From contig JAWCQZ010000009.1 in assembly GCA_038869515.1 (NCBI GenBank), positions 19,239 through 83,238 of the forward strand: a DNA stretch of 64,000 nucleotides. The letters are read 5' to 3'. The first letter of the stretch is position 1. Every line of letters begins with the position of its first letter. Under the pieces are notes generated by a model. It saw only the letters and a program-made list of their open reading frames with translations, searched no databases and had not been told where the DNA came from. Of the stretch, positions 9,271 to 17,735 are shown piece after piece. The DNA is from JAWCQZ01 sp038869515 [NCBI: Halobacteria archaeon] (GTDB taxonomy: Archaea > Halobacteriota > Syntropharchaeia > JACQPP01). A program made the translations under genes and the position numbers.

Positions 9271-10968
9271 ATGCTCCAGCTCACGGGCGCCCACGCCCTC
9301 GCCGAGTCGCTCCTCCGCGCCGGAACCAGGCGCATCTACGGCATCGTCGGCACGACGCTGGTGGGCTTCCTCAACGGCCTCTACGATTACAAGGACCGCC
9401 TCCACTACGTCTCCTGCCGGCACGAGATGGTCGCCGGAGGCATGGCCGATGCCGAGGCGCGAGTCACGGGCCGCCCCGGCGTCTTCGTTGTCCACGGGGG
9501 GCCGGGGGCGCTCAACGCGGCCCTCGCCCTTGCGGTCGCACAGCGCGACTGCTCCCCCGTGGTCTGCATCGTGGGCGGGGTCCCCCGGGAGATCGAGGGG
9601 TTCCGCGGGATGTCCCAACTCGACCAGGGGAAGGCCCACGCCGCCACCACCAAAGCGGTCCTCCGCGCGGACTCGGTAGCCGGCATCCCGGCCCGGCTCG
9701 CGGAGGCCTTCCGGACCGCCGCCTCGGGGTGCCCGGGGCCGGTGGTCCTCGAGGTCCCGCAGGACCTGTGGGACATGAAGGAGGAGGTCGGGCTCGACGG
9801 GCTCCGCTTCGAGCGCGACCCGCCCCCTGCGCCCTCCGACGGAGAGGTGGACGCGATTCTCGGAGACCTCGGGAAAGCGGAGCGGCCGCTGCTGCTGGCC
9901 GGCGGCGGCGTCATCTCCTCCGGGGGGTGGGACGAACTGAAGCGGTTCGCCGAGGCGTGGAATCTGCCGGTGGCGACCACCGGAAACGGCCGCGGCGCCC
10001 TCCCCGAGGACCACCCGCTCTGCCTCGGCAAGGCGGGCTACGCCGGGGGGACCTACGCCGCCGACTACGCGCTGGAGCACGCCGACTACGTGCTCTGCGT
10101 CGGGTGCGGCGTCAGCGACATGACCACCTACCACGTCAGCAGCCCGGTCCCAGGCAGGGTGGCGATGGTGAACCTCGACCCCGACTACATGGCGCGGCAG
10201 AAGTCCGGGCTCTCCTCCCCGGTCGTGCGCACCGTGGCGGCCGACGCCCGCCTCTTCCTCCAGAAGGCGGCGGCGCGCCACGCCGGCCCCGGGAGCCGGG
10301 ACGCGTGGCGCGCCGCCCTCGACACGCAGAAGCGGAAGTGGGAGCGCTCCCTCGACGCCTTCACCGCGCGCCCCAAGGGGGCCCTGGCCGGCAAGGTGAT
10401 GGTCGCGCTGCGGAAGGTCCTCCCGCGGGACGCCATCGTCGTCGGTGGCGCGGGGCTCCACCTCATCTACGCGATGGACTACCTGCCCGCCCGCGCCCCC
10501 CGCTCGTTCCTCTACTCCAACAACTACGGCGCCATGGGGTTCGGCCTCGCCGCCGCCATGGGGGCGAAGATGGCCCGCCCGGAGCGCGAGGTGGTCGCGG
10601 TGCTCGGCGACGGGGAACTGATGATGATGGGCCTCGGCGACCTGGAGACCGCAGTGCGCCACAGCCTGAAAATCCGGGCCTTCGTCGTCAACGACAACTC
10701 CTACAGGGTCCTGCGGGCGACGCAGTCCATCCAGTACAGGGGGCGCTTCTTCGGGACCGAGCACAAGAACCCAGACTTCGTGAAACTGGCCGAGGCTTTC
10801 GGGGCCACCGGGGTCCGCATCGACTCCCCGGAAAAAATCGAGCCCGGGCTCGAGAAGGCGCTCGGCGCCCCGGGGCCCGCGCTGGTGGAGATTCCGACCG
10901 ATGTGAATGACTTGCCGCCGACGAATATCGAAGCCGTCCTCCGCATGAGGCAGAAGGGGCGGGCGTAA
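9271..10968 (+). CDS. Thiamine-diphosphate enzyme, acetolactate-synthase-like
   Basis: A 565-residue TPP enzyme with the usual three domains: PYR (1-170, catalytic Glu in CRHEMVAGG near residue 49), a middle Rossmann-like domain (about 190-330) and the PP domain (about 365-530) with the cofactor motif GDGELMMMGLGDLETA and NDNSY. It could be an acetolactate synthase, but related decarboxylases (oxalyl-CoA, benzoylformate, sulfopyruvate) share this plan and no small regulatory ILV subunit lies beside it. Upstream bases 9200-9245 contain small GCGGC/GCCGC hairpins. Confidence 0.83.
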   Translation: MLQLTGAHALAESLLRAGTRRIYGIVGTTLVGFLNGLYDYKDRLHYVSCRHEMVAGGMADAEARVTGRPGVFVVHGGPGALNAALALAVAQRDCSPVVCIVGGVPREIEGFRGMSQLDQGKAHAATTKAVLRADSVAGIPARLAEAFRTAASGCPGPVVLEVPQDLWDMKEEVGLDGLRFERDPPPAPSDGEVDAILGDLGKAERPLLLAGGGVISSGGWDELKRFAEAWNLPVATTGNGRGALPEDHPLCLGKAGYAGGTYAADYALEHADYVLCVGCGVSDMTTYHVSSPVPGRVAMVNLDPDYMARQKSGLSSPVVRTVAADARLFLQKAAARHAGPGSRDAWRAALDTQKRKWERSLDAFTARPKGALAGKVMVALRKVLPRDAIVVGGAGLHLIYAMDYLPARAPRSFLYSNNYGAMGFGLAAAMGAKMARPEREVVAVLGDGELMMMGLGDLETAVRHSLKIRAFVVNDNSYRVLRATQSIQYRGRFFGTEHKNPDFVKLAEAFGATGVRIDSPEKIEPGLEKALGAPGPALVEIPTDVNDLPPTNIEAVLRMRQKGRA

Positions 10969-11007
10969 GACAGGAGACCTTAAGCGCCGGGAGGGGGCCC
11001 GGGGAGG

Positions 11008-12354
11008 ATGACCTTCGACGAGATGGGCCTCGCGCCGCCCCTGCTGCGGGCTGTCCGGGAGTTCGGGTTCAGGGAGCCGACCCCCATCCAGGAGCGGGCC
11101 ATCCCGGTCGCCCTGCAGGGCGGAGACCTCATCGGGCTCGCCCAGACGGGGACCGGGAAGACCGCCGCCTTCCTCCTGCCCATCCTCCAGCGGTTGCTGC
11201 CGGGGCCCCGGGGGCGGACCCGCGCCCTCGTCCTCACCCCGACCCGGGAGCTGGCCCTGCAGGCCTCGGAGTTCCTGGAGGCCTTCGCGCGCTACACGCC
11301 CCTGCGGGGGGTCACGGTCTTCGGGGGGGTGGGCTTCGAGCCCCAGACCCGGGGCCTCCGGGAGGGGGTGGACGTGGTCATCGCCACCCCGGGCCGGCTC
11401 CTCGACCACATGGAGCGCGGGAACGCCCGGTTCGACCGGCTGGAGATCCTGGTGGTGGACGAGGCGGACCGCATGATGGACATGGGGTTCCTCCCCGACC
11501 TGAGGAGGATTCTCGCCCGCATCCCCCCGCGCCGGCAGACCCTCCTCTTCTCGGCCACCATGCCCGACGAAATCCTCCACCTCACCCGCCAGATCCTCCG
11601 CGACCCGGCGACGGTCCAGGTCGGCGAGCGCTCCGCCCCGGCCGCGGGGGTCACCCACGTCATCTACCCGGTCCCCGCCCACCTCAAGACTCCCCTCCTC
11701 CTGGAGCTCCTCGACCGGACTCCGGGCATGGAGTCGGTCCTGGTCTTCACCCGGACCAAGAGGAGGGCCGACCGGCTCGCACGGACCCTGAAGGAGGAGG
11801 GGCTGAAGGTGACCGCCCTCCACGCCGACCGGACCCAGGCGCAGCGGCTCGCGGCCCTCGATGGGTTCCGGAAGAGGCGCTACCGCATCCTCATCGCGAC
11901 AGACATCGTGGCGCGGGGAATCGACGTGGAGAAAATCTCGCACGTCATCAACTACGACGTCCCCTCGACGCCGGAGGACTACATCAACCGCATCGGCCGG
12001 ACCGCCCGGGCGGAGGCGACCGGGGACGCCTACTCATTCGTCTCCCCCGAGGAGGACTGGGACATGAAGCACATCGAGCACGTCCTGGGGCGGCCCCTGG
12101 AGCGCATCACCCTCGAGGGGTTCGACTACGGGGCGGCGCCCCCGCCCCGGATGGCCCGGGAAGACCGGGAGGGCTTCCGGCGCGGAAGGGGGGGCCGGGG
12201 CGGCGGCTGGAGGCCGGGAGGCGGAGGGTTCCGGGGAGGTGGAGGAGGGTTCCGGCGGGGCGGAGGGGGAAGGGGCGGCCCGGGATACCGGCGCGAGCCG
12301 GTCCGCGGATTCGGGGCACCGGTTCGGCGTCCGGGGAGCGGGGGCCGTCGGTAG
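11008..12354 (+). CDS. DEAD-box RNA helicase with RGG tail
   Basis: A 448-residue RhlE/DeaD-type RNA helicase. The motifs appear in order: Q motif PTPIQERA, motif I AQTGTGKT, PTRELA, TPGR, DEAD box VVDEADRMMD, SAT, and in the second RecA fold HADRTQAQR, RGIDVEKIS and HRIGR-type NRIGRTAR. Residues about 385-448 are a Gly/Arg-rich tail with repeated RGG-like units that probably binds RNA non-specifically. A CTTAAG TATA-like box at about 10979 lies 28 nt before the ATG. Confidence 0.93.
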   Translation: MTFDEMGLAPPLLRAVREFGFREPTPIQERAIPVALQGGDLIGLAQTGTGKTAAFLLPILQRLLPGPRGRTRALVLTPTRELALQASEFLEAFARYTPLRGVTVFGGVGFEPQTRGLREGVDVVIATPGRLLDHMERGNARFDRLEILVVDEADRMMDMGFLPDLRRILARIPPRRQTLLFSATMPDEILHLTRQILRDPATVQVGERSAPAAGVTHVIYPVPAHLKTPLLLELLDRTPGMESVLVFTRTKRRADRLARTLKEEGLKVTALHADRTQAQRLAALDGFRKRRYRILIATDIVARGIDVEKISHVINYDVPSTPEDYINRIGRTARAEATGDAYSFVSPEEDWDMKHIEHVLGRPLERITLEGFDYGAAPPPRMAREDREGFRRGRGGRGGGWRPGGGGFRGGGGGFRRGGGGRGGPGYRREPVRGFGAPVRRPGSGGRR

Positions 12355-12366
12355 GGCGCGCAGCCC

Positions 12367-13551
12367 ATGGCTCCGGCGCTGTCGAAGAAACTGCTCCCCT
12401 GGTTCCGCACCAACAAACGCGACCTCCCCTGGCGGAGGACCTATACCGCCGGAACGCGCCCGAAGGGCGCGGCGCCATTCTTGGAGGGCGGGGTGGACCG
12501 GAACGGAGGGGGGCGGAGCCCCCCTCGAGGGGTCCACCGAAGGCGGTCGAAAGTCAATCATCCTGACCCCTACGCCATCTGGGTCTCGGAGGCGATGCTG
12601 CAGCAGACGCGGGTCGAGGCCGCGGTGGACTACTACCGCCGGTTCCTGCGTCGCTTTCCGACCGTCGAGGCCCTGGCCCGGGCTCCCGAGTCGGAGGTTT
12701 TGAAAGCGTGGGAGGGGCTCGGCTACTACTCCAGGGCCCGCCATCTCCGCCGGGCCGCCGAAATCGTCGTCCGGGAGCACGGCGGCCGCGTCCCCCGCGA
12801 CCCGGAGGCCTTCGGGGCTTTGCCCGGGGTGGGGCCCTACATCCGGGGCGCGGTCATGTCCATCGCCTACGATTTGCCGGAGCCGATTCTCGACGGGAAC
12901 GTGAAGCGGGTCCTCGCGCGCTACTTTGCGGTGACGGAACCGCTGCCGAAGTCCGAGCCCCGGCTTCGGGGGCTCGCCGCGGATGTGCTCGACCGGCGCC
13001 ACCCGGGAGAGTTCAACGAGGCCCTCATGGAACTGGGCGCGACCGTCTGCACGCCCCGCGAGCCGAAATGCGACGGGTGCCCCATCCGCCGGGGCTGCCG
13101 GGCGCGGGCGCGCGGGTTGCAGGACTCCCTGCCCCGCCGGGCCCCGATGGGAAAGGTCCCCCGCCACGAGGCCGCCGTCGGCGTGGTCCGGCGCGGGGAG
13201 CGCATCCTCATCGCTCTCCGGCCATCCGCGGGGCTCCTCGGGGGGCTGTGGGAGTTGCCGGGGGGCAAGCGGAAGCCGGGTGAGAGCCTCGCCGGTTGCG
13301 CCGCCCGCGAAATCGCGGAGGAGACCGGGCTCCGGGTGCGGGCGGGCCGGAGGCTGGCGACGGTGGAGCACGCCTACACCCACTTCAAGGTCACCCTCCA
13401 CGCCTACGAGTGCGCCGTGGCGGGGGGGCGCGCCCGGCCCATCGGGTGCGCGGAGGTCCGGTGGGTGCGGCCCCGGGAACTGGAGAACTACGCCTTCCCC
13501 CGCGCGAACCGGAAGCTGTTTGAACAAATCGGAGAGGTGCTGGGATGGTGA
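12367..13551 (+). CDS. mutY: Adenine DNA glycosylase MutY fused to a Nudix domain, with in-frame palindromic insertion
   Basis: A 394-residue MutY that removes adenine opposite 8-oxoguanine. The catalytic Glu is in SEAMLQQTRVE (about residue 75), the HhH motif is LPGVGPYIRGA, the catalytic Asp is in ILDGNVKR, and the cluster cysteines follow the C-X6-C-X2-C-X5-C spacing around residues 229-245. The C-terminal part (about 260-394) is a Nudix fold with the box GGKRKPGESLAGCAAREI, which recognises 8-oxoG. Residues 26-66 are extra: normal members read LPWRRT directly into DPYAIWVSE, but here 41 residues encoded by a palindrome (12442-12564) intervene, in frame. Activity may survive because the site is a surface loop before the catalytic helix. 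Confidence 0.9.
   Translation: MAPALSKKLLPWFRTNKRDLPWRRTYTAGTRPKGAAPFLEGGVDRNGGGRSPPRGVHRRRSKVNHPDPYAIWVSEAMLQQTRVEAAVDYYRRFLRRFPTVEALARAPESEVLKAWEGLGYYSRARHLRRAAEIVVREHGGRVPRDPEAFGALPGVGPYIRGAVMSIAYDLPEPILDGNVKRVLARYFAVTEPLPKSEPRLRGLAADVLDRRHPGEFNEALMELGATVCTPREPKCDGCPIRRGCRARARGLQDSLPRRAPMGKVPRHEAAVGVVRRGERILIALRPSAGLLGGLWELPGGKRKPGESLAGCAAREIAEETGLRVRAGRRLATVEHAYTHFKVTLHAYECAVAGGRARPIGCAEVRWVRPRELENYAFPRANRKLFEQIGEVLGW
12442..12564. repeat. Palindromic element inserted in the mutY reading frame
   Basis: This 123-nt segment has no counterpart in MutY proteins. It contains one hairpin (CGCGCCC at 12455-12461 against GGGCGCG at 12465-12471, GAA loop) and a nested palindrome: GGTGGACC at 12492-12499 pairs with GGTCCACC at 12531-12538, enclosing GAGGGGGGC (12506-12514) and GCCCCCCTC (12518-12526) around a GGA loop. 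The length is a multiple of three and stop-free in the coding frame, like the RPE palindromes known in Rickettsia proteins. Confidence 0.8.
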
Positions 13552-13691
13552 ACCCGTTGACGGTCCTGGAGGCCGGCGCCACCATCAACCGCCTCTCCCG
13601 CAACCGGGCCCTCCGGGGCTGGAAGCGCTACCCCGGCAACGCCCGGGCCGTCTGCGAGGCCGTGGCCGCCGAGCGTGAGCGAGCGTTTTAA
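13545..13691 (+). pseudogene. Truncated coding fragment after mutY
   Basis: A 48-codon frame overlapping the mutY stop (ATGGTGA) and so placed for coupled translation. The text (NPLTVLEAGATINRLSRN, WKRYPGNARAVCEA) reads like the beginning of a normal GC-rich host protein, but it stops within bases shared with the end of the AT-rich Mrr gene. The last codons come from a GAGCGAGCG-type sequence resembling the dispersed repeats. Insertion of the Mrr gene probably cut off the rest. Family not recognised. Confidence 0.5.
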
Positions 13692-14725
13692 CTCTCTTCC
13701 TTGACAAGAGACCAAATCTGTTTTAAGGGCAATTCGGCCTGAATATCTTCAGGCAGTTTTTCATAGTTCTCAAGAAGATTTTCTACTAATTCGTCGGCAT
13801 TCCAAAGTCGGATTTGAAAATATCCTCTTTTGGCCTCATCGTATACTGACTTTTTAAAACCGCCCCAACAAATCAGTAGTCCCTTATCAGCTTTATGCGC
13901 AGTCATCACGCCTTGGAGTTCTCTTAGGACTTTTACGTCAGTGGGCTGGTCGCTTGATTTTACCTGAACACAAATTCCCGGAGGATCAAAGCCCATAAGT
14001 CCCTTTCCGGCGAGAATGTCTACACCACCATCAGGACCTGGAGGCGAACGAAGAGTTTTGAAGCCTTGCGCTTGTAGAAGCGCATCAACAAGACGAGCCA
14101 GTTCATGCGATTTGAATCTTGTTCCGATGTGGCCCCGTATCTGGTCAAGTGCGCGCTCTTCGATGTCAATCTCCGGCGCCTGTGTGTCTGTCGGCTCTTG
14201 GACTTCGGTAACCGTCGGCACTTGCGTTGCAGCAAAGGCAGTCTTTCGGCCTTCGATTATGTCTCTAATCCGTTCCTCGGCCCCATTACGTTCAATCTTA
14301 CACACGGTCATAGCCGCCCCTAGTGAGTGGAGGATGTCTTGATCGAATTTCGAGCGAGGGACATCTTTCCATTTCCATTCGACGGGACGCGTGTGTCTGG
14401 CATAGATTTCAAGGTCGTCTCGATATTCGTATGGCCCTTTAATTTCTCCAAAAGCGATTATCCCCTTCCGCGTTTTCAGTGGAAGTCCCACAAGATCTCC
14501 AACTTGCATCCTGCTGAGAAAAGCCCAAATTTGGCCAACGTGGTTTGCAACCTTTCCAGGCGATGCTTTGGGATAGGCTTTTTTGTAGAGACTTTCAAGT
14601 GCGTCACGTGAACTCACGCTCGATAGGTCCCGGAGTTCTCGCCAACTTATTACTGCGACATTCTGTTCTAATGCAATATTCTCTGCTTCGCCACTTCTTC
14701 CGCCACGGACCAACCAAACTCCCAT
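13688..14725 (-). CDS. Mrr-type restriction endonuclease
   Basis: A 345-residue protein. The C-terminal half is an Mrr_cat PD-(D/E)XK nuclease: GPDGGVDILAG supplies the Asp and VQVKSS the Q-x-K end of the motif (about residues 230-260). Mrr enzymes cut DNA with foreign methylation. The N-terminal half (about 1-130) has a separate domain (WLVRGG, QVGDLVGLPLK, GEIKGPYEY) that may read modified bases. No methyltransferase is adjacent, consistent with a modification-dependent enzyme. The gene is strongly AT-rich against its surroundings, an acquired island. A TTTAATTTAA box near 14743-14752 is about 25 nt upstream of the ATG. Confidence 0.83.
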   Translation of the reverse strand: MGVWLVRGGRSGEAENIALEQNVAVISWRELRDLSSVSSRDALESLYKKAYPKASPGKVANHVGQIWAFLSRMQVGDLVGLPLKTRKGIIAFGEIKGPYEYRDDLEIYARHTRPVEWKWKDVPRSKFDQDILHSLGAAMTVCKIERNGAEERIRDIIEGRKTAFAATQVPTVTEVQEPTDTQAPEIDIEERALDQIRGHIGTRFKSHELARLVDALLQAQGFKTLRSPPGPDGGVDILAGKGLMGFDPPGICVQVKSSDQPTDVKVLRELQGVMTAHKADKGLLICWGGFKKSVYDEAKRGYFQIRLWNADELVENLLENYEKLPEDIQAELPLKQIWSLVKEES

Positions 14726-14742
14726 CGAGAAACAACTCCCTC

Positions 14743-15738
14743 TTAAATTAAATCTTCCGGTCCGTTGGCAGGGTATTTTAATTGCGGCCTCACGGACTGT
14801 GCAATTCGAAGTAGGAACGTATCCGTTCTCTCACTCTTCTCCAAGTGCACGCCAGCCCCCTCGAACACCGTCAGCCCAATCGACTCCCTCCCCGAAAACC
14901 ACCCGCTCCTCGAATTATAGTACATCCACAGGTCGTCCCCGACGCGCTTCGCATCCAACTGGTAGACGAGCCCCCGCTTCCACTTTTTCCCCGGGTCGGG
15001 CTCCAGCAACGGCTTGGGAAAGAGGGGCTCCCACTTGATTCCATCTCCCGACCTCAGCGCCCAGATGGCCGACCGCGTCTTCCCTTCCCGGTCGCGGAAC
15101 ATCGTGTTCTGGAATCCCAGCAGCCCCCCGTCGGCCCCGCGGTAGACCTTGATGCCCCCGGAACTCATGTTTCGCCATGGGTCGTCGTCGCGCGGGACGA
15201 GAATCGGCTCCGGCCGCCGCTCGAAAGGGCCCAGGGGCCCCGGCCCCTCTGCGAGCCCCAGCACCTTCGGTTCGTAAACCCGCACGTCGGGGAGCCAGAC
15301 CCGGTCGGCGCCGTAGTAGAGGAGGCAGCGCCCCTTCCACTTCACCACGGCGGGGTTCTTCACCGTCCGGTTTTCCCAGGGCAACTTCGCCGCGAGGATC
15401 TCCTCGGGCGGCCCCCAGCGCCGAAGGTCCTTCGAGCGCCGCGCCACGATGGTCGAGGTCGGGGGCTTGCCGTGCTTCCGGTAGTAGAGGTAGAACTCAG
15501 GCCCGTCCTTCAGCAGCATCGGGTTGAAGCCGAACCACCAGTGGTCGCGGGCGCGCCTCCAGCGGAGGCCGTCTGGCGATGTGAAGTGGCTGATGCGGAC
15601 CGCGCTGCAGGTGAACATGTGCCACTTGCCATCCGGACTCTCGCTTGCGGTTGCGACGGCAGGGTCCGCGTAGACCCACCGGAAACCGGGGCCCACGACG
15701 GGATTGCCCGGATGGTCCCGGGCGGGCCAGGGCTCCAT
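14743..15738 (-). CDS. Five-bladed beta-propeller glycosidase-like protein
   Basis: A 331-residue soluble protein resembling GH43/GH32/DUF4975-type five-bladed propellers. The blade-like words recur: WVYADPAVA, HFTSPDGLRW, FYLYYRKHG, VKNPAVVKWKGRCLLYYG, WALRSGDGIKWEPLF, LWMYYNSRSGW. The Asp in ADPAV and the later Glu in YEPKVLG could be catalytic. The substrate is unknown. The start codon is 2 nt after the stop of the small gene at 15741, so the two form an operon. The gene ends right at the promoter of the AT-rich Mrr gene, and its last residues may have been changed by that insertion. Confidence 0.65.
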   Translation of the reverse strand: MEPWPARDHPGNPVVGPGFRWVYADPAVATASESPDGKWHMFTCSAVRISHFTSPDGLRWRRARDHWWFGFNPMLLKDGPEFYLYYRKHGKPPTSTIVARRSKDLRRWGPPEEILAAKLPWENRTVKNPAVVKWKGRCLLYYGADRVWLPDVRVYEPKVLGLAEGPGPLGPFERRPEPILVPRDDDPWRNMSSGGIKVYRGADGGLLGFQNTMFRDREGKTRSAIWALRSGDGIKWEPLFPKPLLEPDPGKKWKRGLVYQLDAKRVGDDLWMYYNSRSGWFSGRESIGLTVFEGAGVHLEKSERTDTFLLRIAQSVRPQLKYPANGPEDLI

Positions 15739-15740
15739 CC

Positions 15741-16079
15741 CTACTCGGGCTTGCGGGGCTTGAGGAGCCGCTCGATGGGGGCGCGGATGGCGGGCGGGAG
15801 CCGGTTGAGGACCCGGTCCTCATACATCTCCACCGCCTCCCGGACCGTGTCGGCGAACGCCTCCGTGAGGACCTGGGTCACCTCGGTCAGGTCGCCCTTC
15901 CGGATGTCCTGGCGGTATGCCCGCAACTCCTTCTGGATGCGCTTCCGGGCCCCCTCGAAGAGGTGGTAGAGATCGGGGTCGAGGTTCTGGAGGATGCGTT
16001 CGAGCGCGCTCTCCCGCGGGGGCTTCCGGGGGGCCCTCCGGGAGGCGGTCTTCCCTCCTTTCCTCGCTTTCCGGCCCAC
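15741..16079 (-). CDS. Small basic conserved-looking protein
   Basis: A 112-residue protein of unknown function. The GTG start at 16079 is preferred because a TATA-like TTTAAT (reverse strand, about 16104-16109) lies 25-30 nt upstream. The N-terminal 25 residues are Lys/Arg-rich (GRKARKGGK), followed by amphipathic helices (ALERILQNLDPDLYHLFEGA, FADTVREAVEMYEDRVL), suggesting nucleic-acid or protein binding. It is followed 2 nt later by the propeller glycosidase gene. Confidence 0.6.
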   Translation of the reverse strand: MGRKARKGGKTASRRAPRKPPRESALERILQNLDPDLYHLFEGARKRIQKELRAYRQDIRKGDLTEVTQVLTEAFADTVREAVEMYEDRVLNRLPPAIRAPIERLLKPRKPE

Positions 16080-16147
16080 GGGTATGGGGGATGTCCGGAG
16101 TCTATTAAACTTGACCTGACCCGGGGCCTCCGGGAGGGGCTGCCGGG

Positions 16148-17548
16148 TCAGAAAATCTTGCCGGGGTTGAGAATCCCGCCCGGGTCGAAGGCCGCCTTGA
16201 TGCGCCTCATCAGCCCGATCTCCTCGGGGCTGAAGGCGAGTTTCAGGTATTCGCGGTTGACCGACCCGATGCCGTGCTCCGCCGAGATGGTGCCCCCGAG
16301 GGCCACGACCCTGCGGTAGACCTCCTCGACCGCCTTGTTGACGGTGTCGCGCCACTCCGCGGTGTTCCCTTTCATCACCATCAGGTGGATGTTTCCGTCC
16401 CCCGCGTGGCCGAACGCGATGGTCTCGAAGGCGGGGTATTTCGCCTTGACCTCGTCGAGCGCCTTGAAGAAGTCCGGAACCTTCGACCGGGGGACCACGA
16501 CGTCGGGGGCGCGCATCACCCGGGGCCGCAGGATTTCGCCGAAACTGTCGCGCATCTTCCAGATGCGCTGGACCTTCGCCGCGGTGTCGCAGACGGCGAC
16601 CTCCCCGCTCGCCAGCCGCGCGCACGCCTCCCCCACCTTGGCCGCCTCCGCCTCGACCGCCCCGGGGTCGGTCCCGTCCACCTCGACGAGGGCGACGACG
16701 TTCCCGTCCCCGACGGCGTAGGACTCGCCGGTTTTCTCCTCCACGGCCCGGACGGCGGCCCGCTCCATCAGTTCGAGGGTGCGGGGGACCACCCCCATCC
16801 GGAAGAGTTCGGGGCCGAGGCGGGCGGCGGAGCGCATGTCGGCGAAAGGGGCGACGAGGGTCCAGGAGTGGGCGGGGAAGGGGCGGAGGCGGAGGGTGAG
16901 TTGCGTCACCACGGCCAGGGTCCCCTCGGAGCCGATGAGCAACTGGGTGAGGTTGTAGCCGGTGCTGCTCTTCACCAGTTTCCCTCCGGACCGGATGACC
17001 TCGCCCGTCGGCAGGACCGCTTCGCACCCGAGGACCCAGTCGCGGGTGACGCCGTACTTCACCGCCCGCGTCCCCCCCGCGTTGTGGGCGATGTTTCCCG
17101 CGAGGGTGGAGGAGCCGCTCGTCGGGAGGTCGGGGGGGTAGAAGAGGCCGACCGCCTCGACCGCCTCCTGGAGGGACCGGGTCGTGACCCCCGCCTCGAC
17201 CACGGCCGCCATCGCGTCCCGGTCGATGTCGAGGATGCGGTTCATCCGGTCGAGGGTGAGGACGACTCCCGCCTGCACCGGCATCGCTCCGCCGCTCAGG
17301 CCGGTGCCGCCGCCGCGGGGGGTGACGGGGACCCGCGCCTCGTTGCAGAGCCTCAGCACCCGCGACACTTCCTCGGTGGACCCCGCCCGCACCACCGCCT
17401 CGGGCATGCGGAAGATCACGTTCGTGGCGTCGGTGGCGTGGCGCTTCAGGGAGTCCTTGTCGGCCAGCACGTTCTGCGACCCCACGATGCCGCGGATTTT
17501 GTCCAGAAACTCGGGCGTCGCCTTTCCGTACTTCGACTGCGCGGCCAT
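16148..17548 (-). CDS. glcD: FAD-linked oxidase GlcD / D-lactate dehydrogenase type
   Basis: A 466-residue FAD enzyme of the GlcD/Dld family, which oxidises D-lactate, glycolate or another 2-hydroxyacid. The FAD-binding domain is visible as TPRGGGTGLSGGA (about 80-92) and GCEAVLPTGEVIRSGG with IGSEGTLAVVT (about 200-220). The C-terminal substrate domain has AFGHAGDGNIH and SAEHGIGSVNR. No GlcF iron-sulfur subunit is adjacent, so the electron acceptor is unknown. A TATA-like TTTATCTATTTTAG region at about 17561-17577 precedes the ATG. Confidence 0.9.
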   Translation of the reverse strand: MAAQSKYGKATPEFLDKIRGIVGSQNVLADKDSLKRHATDATNVIFRMPEAVVRAGSTEEVSRVLRLCNEARVPVTPRGGGTGLSGGAMPVQAGVVLTLDRMNRILDIDRDAMAAVVEAGVTTRSLQEAVEAVGLFYPPDLPTSGSSTLAGNIAHNAGGTRAVKYGVTRDWVLGCEAVLPTGEVIRSGGKLVKSSTGYNLTQLLIGSEGTLAVVTQLTLRLRPFPAHSWTLVAPFADMRSAARLGPELFRMGVVPRTLELMERAAVRAVEEKTGESYAVGDGNVVALVEVDGTDPGAVEAEAAKVGEACARLASGEVAVCDTAAKVQRIWKMRDSFGEILRPRVMRAPDVVVPRSKVPDFFKALDEVKAKYPAFETIAFGHAGDGNIHLMVMKGNTAEWRDTVNKAVEEVYRRVVALGGTISAEHGIGSVNREYLKLAFSPEEIGLMRRIKAAFDPGGILNPGKIF

Positions 17549-17594
17549 GCCCTATCCTCGGTGTTTATCTATTTTAGGCTTCCAGAGAGGCAGA

Positions 17595-17668
17595 GCCCCG
17601 GTGGGCTAGTCCGGATATACTCCGAGCCTGCGGAGCTCGGGACCCGAGTTCAAATCTCGGCCGGGGCA
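17595..17668 (+). tRNA. tRNA-Arg(GCG)
   Basis: The cloverleaf is: acceptor GCCCCGG (17595-17601) with CCGGGGC (17661-17667), anticodon stem CGAGC/GCTCG (17623-17627, 17635-17639) around the loop CTGCGGA with anticodon GCG, T stem CCGAG/CTCGG around TTCAAAT, discriminator A at 17668. CCA is not encoded. The D stem carries a C-C mismatch and a G-U pair, so it is weak. It reads CGC (and CGU) arginine codons. Confidence 0.92.
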
Positions 17669-17680
17669 CACCCCTTAGAG

Positions 17681-17713
17681 GGGAGGAGGGGGGCTCCGCC
17701 CCCCCCTCCCTCC
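17681..17713. repeat. GC-rich hairpin after tRNA-Arg
   Basis: GGGGGGC (17688-17694) pairs with GCCCCCC (17698-17704) around a TCC loop, with further G/C runs on both sides. It resembles the inner stem of the mutY insertion (GGGGGGC-GGA-GCCCCCC) in inverted orientation. It may stop transcription of the tRNA or the leftward genes, or be another dispersed palindrome. Confidence 0.5.
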
Positions 17714-17735
17714 ATCGGACCGGCGTGATTGAAAA

